DNA of 37,541 nucleotides from an uncultured Bacilli bacterium. Its GTDB lineage: Bacteria; Bacillota_I; Bacilli_A; RF39; UBA660. This document shows positions 32,817 through 37,541 of the stretch, in pieces. The translations under genes were made by a program, and so were the position numbers. The notes under the pieces are model-generated. The model did not search any database. It saw only the letters and a list, made by a program, of their open reading frames with translations, and was not told the DNA's origin. The stretch lies in assembly GCA_934101445.1 (NCBI GenBank), contig CAKORQ010000002.1, positions 1-37,541 of the forward strand. The letters run 5' to 3'. Each line of letters begins with the position of its first letter. Position 1 is the stretch's first letter.

Positions 32817-33311
32817 TTAGAAAGGTAGGTCATCATCACTTAGTGAAACTTCATTACCCATGGCTGCATAAGGATCCATGTCTAAATCAGAAGTAACAAT
32901 ATCGTTATTGACCATACCGTTATTATTTGGTACCGCATTATTTACGGCATAAGATGAAGTATTAGAACTACTTTCTGGAATTGGACTACCACCAGCTCTT
33001 GATCCTAAGAATGTTACATTATCAGCAATTACTTCAGTAACATATCTTTTAGTACCATCTTGAGCATCATAATTTCTAGTTTGAATACGCCCTTCAACAG
33101 CAACTTGCGAACCTTTAGTGCAATATTTAGCAATATTTTCGGCTTGTTTTCTCCAAGCAACGCAATTTATAAAATCCGCTTCTCTTTCCCCATTTTGATT
33201 AGTAAAATTTCTATTAACCGCAATCGTAAATGAAGTAGTTGCATTACCAGTTGAAATTGTACGCAATTCAGGGTCTTTAGTCAATCTTCCAATTAAAATT
33301 ACTTTATTCAT
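32817..33311 (-). CDS. ssb: Single-stranded DNA-binding protein
   Basis: 164 residues. OB-fold at about 1-105 (MNKVILIGRLTKDPELRTIS, FINCVAWRKQAENIAKYC, GSQVAVEGRIQTRNY). A flexible Asn/Ser-rich linker leads to the acidic tip DDDLPF, which recruits replication and repair partners. It lies 3 nt from rpsF and 16 nt before rpsR, the conserved Bacilli order. Confidence 0.98.
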   Translation of the reverse strand: MNKVILIGRLTKDPELRTISTGNATTSFTIAVNRNFTNQNGEREADFINCVAWRKQAENIAKYCTKGSQVAVEGRIQTRNYDAQDGTKRYVTEVIADNVTFLGSRAGGSPIPESSSNTSSYAVNNAVPNNNGMVNNDIVTSDLDMDPYAAMGNEVSLSDDDLPF

Positions 33312-33314
33312 TTC

Positions 33315-33605
33315 TTACTCCTCATCTAATTTGATAATTAAGTGTCTAATAATATTTTCATCAATAGACATTTTACGATTAACTTCTTTGATAGCATCTT
33401 TACTAGCAGTCATAGTAATTACATAATAATAACCACTAATTTCCTTTTTTATAGGATATGCTAACTTCTTTTGACCCATTTCTTTAAAGCTTTCTACTTT
33501 AACTTTAAGACTTTCAGCTAATTTCTTAACATTTTCGGCTGCGGCCTTAACATTACTTTCTTCCATAGTTGCTTTAACAATGAACATCATTTCGTATTTA
33601 TTCAT
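33315..33605 (-). CDS. rpsF: Small ribosomal subunit protein bS6
   Basis: 96 residues, full-length S6 (MNKYEMMFIVKATMEESNVK, KLAYPIKKEISGYYYVITM). It binds 16S rRNA only as a pair with S18, whose gene is in the same operon. Strong AGGAGGTG site 6 nt before the ATG, part of which may be sequestered by the leader fold. Confidence 0.98.
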   Translation of the reverse strand: MNKYEMMFIVKATMEESNVKAAAENVKKLAESLKVKVESFKEMGQKKLAYPIKKEISGYYYVITMTASKDAIKEVNRKMSIDENIIRHLIIKLDEE

Positions 33606-33610
33606 TTTTT

Positions 33611-33670
33611 ACACCTCCTCTTGGTCTTCAGGCTTACACTTAATGTGAAGCAAGGAGCAATCACTACTCG
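33611..33670 (-). promoter_or_regulatory. rpsF leader, candidate S6:S18-binding autoregulatory RNA
   Basis: Minus-strand leader of about 65 nt. A hairpin GCTTCAC-ATTAA-GTG(T)AAGC with one bulged T (33632-33651) is flanked 3' by the unpaired-looking CTGAAGACC. An outer pairing CTCCT (33653-33657) with AGGAG (33615-33619) covers the ribosome binding site. rpsF leaders in many bacteria carry an element bound by S6:S18; the match to that family is inferred from position and shape, not from alignment. Confidence 0.5.
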
Positions 33671-33676
33671 TTTTGT

Positions 33677-33705
33677 ATTATAACAAACCATCATATATAA
33701 TTCAA
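33677..33705 (-). promoter_or_regulatory. Promoter of rpsF-ssb-rpsR
   Basis: Minus strand: -35 TTGAAT (33700-33705), 17-nt spacer, perfect -10 TATAAT (33677-33682) with extended TG. Predicted start near 33670. Confidence 0.7.
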
Positions 33706-33772
33706 GAATTATTTGTACTATTTTAGGGGTATTTTTTACTACTTTTATTTACTACAATTTACCAAATTTCCC

Positions 33773-33798
33773 AAAGAAAAAGACTTCCAAAGAAGTCC
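33773..33798 (-). terminator. Terminator after the YfcC-like transporter gene
   Basis: Minus strand: GACTTC/GAAGTC stem (33792-33797 with 33782-33787), TTTG loop, then TTTTTCTTT. It begins at the TAG stop codon. Confidence 0.85.
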
Positions 33799-35342
33799 TA
33801 AGCCATTATTACAAATATAAGTAATAATATAACTAAAAGTCCAACGACAAGTTTCCAAATGTTTTTTAACCATTTTTTATAAGAAACATCATACATTGAT
33901 AAGCCAGTTACTAGAAGCACGCTAGTTGGTGCTACCAAAGCAACTAAACCGTTAATAGATGTCATAATTACAAGCATTGTTCCTGTATATCCAGCAAACC
34001 TAGCAGCATAAACAGCCCCTAAAGTAAATCCTGAATAACCAAAATCCACATGGAAGAATGAGGCTAACGCATTAGCAACCGTTGCACTAAATACATTGAA
34101 ATTAGTACCAATTATTTTATCAACTATTGTATTAGTAAATCCACTCCAGTATGAAATAACAAACATTGAATAAGCAAGAACAACAAATAAAGCCGGTTTT
34201 AATGTTTTTTTCATACCTTCAACAGCAGCCTCTAATAACTCATCAAACTTGATTTTACTAAATATTTTAACAAAAATTAAAATAATCATAGCAATATAAC
34301 AAATTGTATAAATATCCCAAGAACCAAAAGCATTAATTTTTCCTAAGATATAACCAAATATAGCATGAGAATTACCACCTACTGTAATAGTAACTTTTGT
34401 AGTTAACCACGTATGGAACGTATCAAATACATCAATTCCAAAAGCACTATTCCAAGGCATATAGCCTAAAATGCAAAAGGCAAGTAATACAATAAACATA
34501 AATAAATATGGTTTTACTTTACCCTTAGTTGCATCGCCTGTTAAAGGAACTAAATCAATTACTTCCTCTTCATTGACTTTAGAATTTTTCTTCTTTATTA
34601 AAAAAATAATTGCATTTAAGCCAATAACTGCTAAAATTAAAATTCCATAACGAACTAATAGATTGGTTGTAATTTTAACTCCCATTGTACTTTCTAAGTA
34701 GTCCAATCCTAAAGTTGATGTTGTCTGACCAACTAGGCCCATAATCATTGCCCCAAATGTCATTAGAACACTATTTAATTTTCCATAGCCTAAACGACTA
34801 GCAACACTTATTATAAATGGTATAAATAATAAGATTGGAAAACTTTGAGTAGCCATCGAAACAAACAAAGCAATTAACAAAGTTACTATAATTGGAAATA
34901 CTTTTTTTCTAGATGAAGTTTTACTCCAGAATTTAGCACTATTCTCTACCAATTTCTTATAACCATTTGTTTTTGATATAACACCATAAAATAAACCTAA
35001 TACAAGAATAAATACAACTTGTAATAAATAATAATTAGATGCATAAAACATTGATAAGAATAATTCGTTGATACCAGTTCTTGCTGGTTCAGTAGTAGTT
35101 AAATTAGAACCGCTAAATGTTCCAGCAGGAATTATCCAACTTATAACAACTGCAACAAGAATACTTATAGCCAGTGCCTTAAATAAGAAATGACTAATTT
35201 TTTTAGGTTTTGTTTCTTTTTTTGCAGCTTCCGGTTTGGAAACTTCTTTTGTTTCTACAGAAACTACAACATCTTCTTTTACAGATTGATTAGTTTTGGT
35301 AGTTTTCGTAGAACTTTTCTTTTTTTCTTTTTTCTTCTCCAT
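33798..35342 (-). CDS. YfcC/DcuC-like multi-spanning transporter
   Basis: About 514 residues. A Lys/Glu/Thr-rich cytoplasmic N-terminus of about 50 residues (MEKKKEKKKSSTKTTKTNQS) precedes roughly 11-12 membrane segments. VVISWIIPAGTFSG after the first segment, GLFYGVISKTNGYKKLVE and the repeat-like GLVGQTTSTLGL and LVALVAPTSVLLVTGLS loops resemble the YfcC family of the ion-transporter superfamily (relatives carry C4-dicarboxylates or amino acids). Substrate not known. Start at 35342 follows GGAGGT by 7 nt; the upstream ATG at 35357 lies before that site. Monocistronic, with its own promoter and terminator. Confidence 0.8.
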   Translation of the reverse strand: MEKKKEKKKSSTKTTKTNQSVKEDVVVSVETKEVSKPEAAKKETKPKKISHFLFKALAISILVAVVISWIIPAGTFSGSNLTTTEPARTGINELFLSMFYASNYYLLQVVFILVLGLFYGVISKTNGYKKLVENSAKFWSKTSSRKKVFPIIVTLLIALFVSMATQSFPILLFIPFIISVASRLGYGKLNSVLMTFGAMIMGLVGQTTSTLGLDYLESTMGVKITTNLLVRYGILILAVIGLNAIIFLIKKKNSKVNEEEVIDLVPLTGDATKGKVKPYLFMFIVLLAFCILGYMPWNSAFGIDVFDTFHTWLTTKVTITVGGNSHAIFGYILGKINAFGSWDIYTICYIAMIILIFVKIFSKIKFDELLEAAVEGMKKTLKPALFVVLAYSMFVISYWSGFTNTIVDKIIGTNFNVFSATVANALASFFHVDFGYSGFTLGAVYAARFAGYTGTMLVIMTSINGLVALVAPTSVLLVTGLSMYDVSYKKWLKNIWKLVVGLLVILLLIFVIMA

Positions 35343-35361
35343 TTTCTTTACCTCCATCTAA

Positions 35362-35389
35362 ATTATAGCACAAATTCAATACTTGCCAA
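35362..35389 (-). promoter_or_regulatory. Promoter of the YfcC-like transporter gene
   Basis: Minus strand: -35 TTGGCA (35384-35389), 16-nt spacer, -10 TATAAT (35362-35367) with extended TG. Predicted start gives a leader of only about 15-20 nt. An inverted repeat GTGAA/TTCAC (35400-35416) lies just upstream. Confidence 0.65.
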
Positions 35390-35468
35390 GTCTTTTTGAG
35401 TGAAATATTACTTCACAATTTACTTAAAACCAGCACATTTTTCTTAAGGTAAACAATTTTATTTCTTA

Positions 35469-36488
35469 TTATTTATTTTTATTGAAACTATTAGCGTTTT
35501 TTAAAGCAAAAGATTCCAAATAAGGTATTAACACACTTTTATATAATTCTTCAAAAGAACCATAATTTGGCATATTCTCTTTTATAAGATCTGTTATCTC
35601 CTCAGTTCTAACAAAACCAACTTTCTTAAACCATTCAAAATCTGGTCGCATTTCACTTCTTGATATCCATTTTTCAATCATTAAAACCGAAACTGCTCTT
35701 ACAAAATATTCATATAGCAGTGTTTTAGTCATACTTGAATAAGACTTAGGTAACCCATTAGCCAGTGCTTCCTTGATTAAATAATCATAATTAGAAACAG
35801 CATCATAATACTTATCCACAACTGGATTAACAAAATGATGAGCAAATTCATGATTTATCGAAATGAAATTATATCTTTTATTTACAAAGAATTTATTATC
35901 TTTATACTTAATCCCTCTAGTACAATATAAAAAGTTACCAATAGTTGAAGAAAACCCACCATTCATAAAAATAGAACCCGTAATATTTAAATCAATATCT
36001 TCCTTACTTCCAAAGAAACTTAAAACATAATCCTTGTTATATCCCTCAGGTAATTTACCAAAAGCCTCTTGTTGTAACTTTAATTCTTCTTTATTGTCTT
36101 CTAAAATTTTATTCATATCAAAAGATAAATATACTTCTTTTACTAATTCTAAATATTCTCTTAAATCTTCTTTTTTAAAAGGGTTATTAATCTTAGTAAT
36201 ATCATCATATCTAATAGAAAAATCATCATTAAATAAATATGCAATATAATTATAATCAGCCTCATCCTCTATATCTAACATATATTTTTCTAATTCCGAA
36301 AATTTATCAAAATTAATCTTACTTACAACATCATTAAAATACTTAGTATTTGGAAATTCTACCCAATCAAATTCATCTTTATTTTTATAATTGTTTTTTA
36401 TTACATAACTACACACGATAGCATGAATAAAATCCACTCTTTTATCTAATCCAAACTTAATATCACTCATTTCTACATCTCTTTTCAT
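35469..36488 (-). CDS. Putative zinc metallopeptidase-like protein (HExxH, possibly DUF4932)
   Basis: 339 residues, no signal peptide or membrane segment. A gluzincin-like HEFAH motif is at 213-217 within INHEFAHHFVNPVVDKYY, and a likely third ligand Glu260 in LLYEYFVRAVSVLM. The pattern of HEFxH-FVNP with a downstream E..VRA resembles DUF4932 from memory, which is only a tentative link. N-terminal 120 residues are acidic and helical. The ribosome binding site before the first ATG is poor; Met7 is an alternative start. Substrate unknown. Neighbours are the NrtR-like regulator upstream (49 nt) and the transporter downstream. Confidence 0.7.
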   Translation of the reverse strand: MKRDVEMSDIKFGLDKRVDFIHAIVCSYVIKNNYKNKDEFDWVEFPNTKYFNDVVSKINFDKFSELEKYMLDIEDEADYNYIAYLFNDDFSIRYDDITKINNPFKKEDLREYLELVKEVYLSFDMNKILEDNKEELKLQQEAFGKLPEGYNKDYVLSFFGSKEDIDLNITGSIFMNGGFSSTIGNFLYCTRGIKYKDNKFFVNKRYNFISINHEFAHHFVNPVVDKYYDAVSNYDYLIKEALANGLPKSYSSMTKTLLYEYFVRAVSVLMIEKWISRSEMRPDFEWFKKVGFVRTEEITDLIKENMPNYGSFEELYKSVLIPYLESFALKNANSFNKNK

Positions 36489-36537
36489 TCTAAAATTTTT
36501 AACTTTTAATTAATTTACTTATTCTTAGCACTACTCA

Positions 36538-37365
36538 TTATTTTTCATCACTACTTTTATATTTGAACAACACCGACGGACGATGCCCCTCGCCTTTTTT
36601 AACTTTTTCCGTCTTGACAACTTTATTAGCAATAATTCTTCTAAAAGCTGGGTCTAGCAATTCTTTATTTAAAATCACTTCATAAACTTGTTGTAAATCT
36701 CCTAAAGTAAAATATTCAGGCATTAAATTAAAAGCTATATCAGTATAACTAATTTTATTTTTAAGTCTTTCAATGCCAGTATAAATAATTAAAGCATGGT
36801 CAAAAGCAACGTCGTTATTTTCTTCAATAATATAAGAGTAACTGTCAGAAGTTTTTTCTCTTAATACTTTCTTTAACTTAAACTTTAATTGTTCATTACC
36901 ATTATCTAGCAATACTAAAACACTATCATTGTCGGCAAAATATTTAATATTGAACCATGAAGCGTTAGGAACTAAATTATTATTAAGTAAATTTTTATCT
37001 ACTAAAGCCATATATGCTGTTGATAAAACACGCATTCTTGGGTCTCTTTTTACACTGCCAAAAGTATATAACTGTTCTAAGTAAATATTTTCTAAATTAG
37101 TTTCTTTCTTCAAGATTCTCTTAGGACTATCCTCTAAATCCTCATCAATACCAACAAATCCTCCTGGTAAGCACCACTTATCCTTAAAAGGGTAATTATC
37201 TCTTTTAACTAGTAAAACACTCATATGTTTCTTAGTTGTCTTACGATAGTTTTCATTCTCTTCATTACTAATACTAAGTACAAGAATATCCGTTGTTACT
37301 GACAATAAATCAAAATCATTCTTATTATAGTTTTTTAAAAATTCTTCTTCACTTTTATACATCAT
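36538..37365 (-). CDS. NrtR-like regulator: degenerate Nudix domain plus winged helix
   Basis: 275 residues. N-terminal Nudix fold about 20-160, C-terminal winged helix-turn-helix about 205-272 (YFTLGDLQQVYEVILNKELLDPAFRRII, HRPSVLFKY). This is the NrtR arrangement, in which the domain senses ADP-ribose and represses NAD-synthesis genes. The Nudix box starting at G69 keeps E75, R83 and E88. The REU Glu is Ile84, the first metal Glu is Lys87, and the Gly is Asn90, so hydrolysis is unlikely. No NAD genes are adjacent, so the regulon is unknown. AAAGGA precedes the tandem ATGs; Met2 is equally possible. Confidence 0.85.
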   Translation of the reverse strand: MMYKSEEEFLKNYNKNDFDLLSVTTDILVLSISNEENENYRKTTKKHMSVLLVKRDNYPFKDKWCLPGGFVGIDEDLEDSPKRILKKETNLENIYLEQLYTFGSVKRDPRMRVLSTAYMALVDKNLLNNNLVPNASWFNIKYFADNDSVLVLLDNGNEQLKFKLKKVLREKTSDSYSYIIEENNDVAFDHALIIYTGIERLKNKISYTDIAFNLMPEYFTLGDLQQVYEVILNKELLDPAFRRIIANKVVKTEKVKKGEGHRPSVLFKYKSSDEK

Positions 37366-37451
37366 GTTCTAAAATCCTTTCTTCTTAACAATTTTATTAT
37401 ATCAAACATTATTTTTTTCTTCACTAATTTTCCTAAATCTATCAACAATTT

Positions 37452-37541
37452 TCAATAAATTTTTGCACATTCCATTATTATTTTTTCGCACATTTCATAT
37501 CCTAATTCAGAGCTATTAAGTGTCAGTGTATAATTTGTAGC
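37452..37541 (-). CDS. C-terminal end of a cytidylate kinase-like protein (cut by window edge)
   Basis: Only 29 codons before a TGA stop, in one open frame running off the right edge. The peptide NYTLTLNSSELGYEMCEKII resembles the C-terminus of the cytidylate kinase-like family (nYDL...sselG pattern), recalled from memory. Too short for certainty. A further coding-like stretch in a shifted frame (KIVDRFRKISEEKNNV) follows the stop, so the stop could be a frameshift or sequencing error at an A-run. Confidence 0.45.
   Translation of the reverse strand, partial: ATNYTLTLNSSELGYEMCEKIIMECAKIY

Noticed and set aside
32801..32839. Longer N-terminus for S18 starting at 32839.
   Set aside because: It overlaps the end of ssb and lacks a ribosome binding site; the start at 32800 has GGGAG and matches the family.
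37465..37494. Direct repeats of GCACATT 23 nt apart upstream of the NrtR-like gene, considered as operators (a similar TTTTTGCACATT occurs near 9262).
   Set aside because: Both copies near the right edge fall inside the probable coding end of the upstream gene (Cys codons in MCEK and ECAK), so they are explained by protein sequence.
1..37541. tRNA or rRNA genes, CRISPR arrays, insertion sequences and prophage genes.
   Set aside because: No T-arm-like GGTTCGAATCC pattern, regular repeat-spacer unit, transposase or phage-type protein was seen; the window is mostly conserved housekeeping genes.

Overview
This window is from a low-GC (roughly 30%), standard-code member of the Bacillota, class Bacilli. 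Short intergenic gaps and a zinc-type S14 point the same way. Several genes end in TGA overlapping the next ATG (ftsE/ftsX, walJ/rlmH) and TGG is used for Trp, so this is genetic code 11 and not a Mycoplasma-type code. Together, spo0A, gerQ, whiA, walJ, rlmH and an rplI-dnaB pair suggest an uncultured, possibly spore-forming or formerly spore-forming Bacilli lineage (RF39/Erysipelotrichales-like). The lineage is inferred; no taxonomic search was possible.

Layout. Positions 1-9258 hold the S10-spc ribosomal protein cluster on the minus strand, from an rpsJ promoter and structured leader down to the start of secY. rpmD (L30) is absent between rpsE and rplO, and L24 has lost its usual C-terminal half. 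Positions 9259-9825 hold only coding-like debris. Positions 9826-15536 carry gpmI, spo0A, pgk, an unknown gene and gap: a glycolytic set with the sporulation master regulator embedded in it. Positions 15695-20142 carry a TGS-domain nucleoside kinase, a membrane-anchored protein of unknown function and whiA. Between whiA and the next gene, on the plus strand, lies a candidate small RNA with its own promoter and terminator. Positions 20569-25420 are a cell-envelope cluster: yitT-like gene, beta-lactamase-fold protein, ftsE, ftsX and a coiled-coil M23 hydrolase. Positions 25494-27716 contain gerQ and lemA on the plus strand, facing an MBL hydrolase and ung. Positions 27810-32333 are an operon rplI-dnaB-M23/LysM/G5 protein-walJ-rlmH. 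Positions 32582-33605 are rpsF-ssb-rpsR with a structured leader. The right end has a YfcC-like transporter, an HExxH protein, an NrtR-type regulator and the tail of a probable cytidylate kinase-like gene.

Most notable points. (1) Spo0A keeps an intact DNA-binding domain, but its phosphoacceptor Asp is replaced by Ser57, so it probably cannot be switched by a classical phosphorelay. A perfect 0A box paired with a degenerate inverted one lies in its own upstream region. (2) The 20339-20550 candidate small RNA has a promoter, a 9-bp closing stem, a C-rich loop and a terminator. (3) PGK is divergent, with two conserved substrate-binding arginines replaced by lysines. (4) The rpsF leader can pair with its own ribosome binding site.
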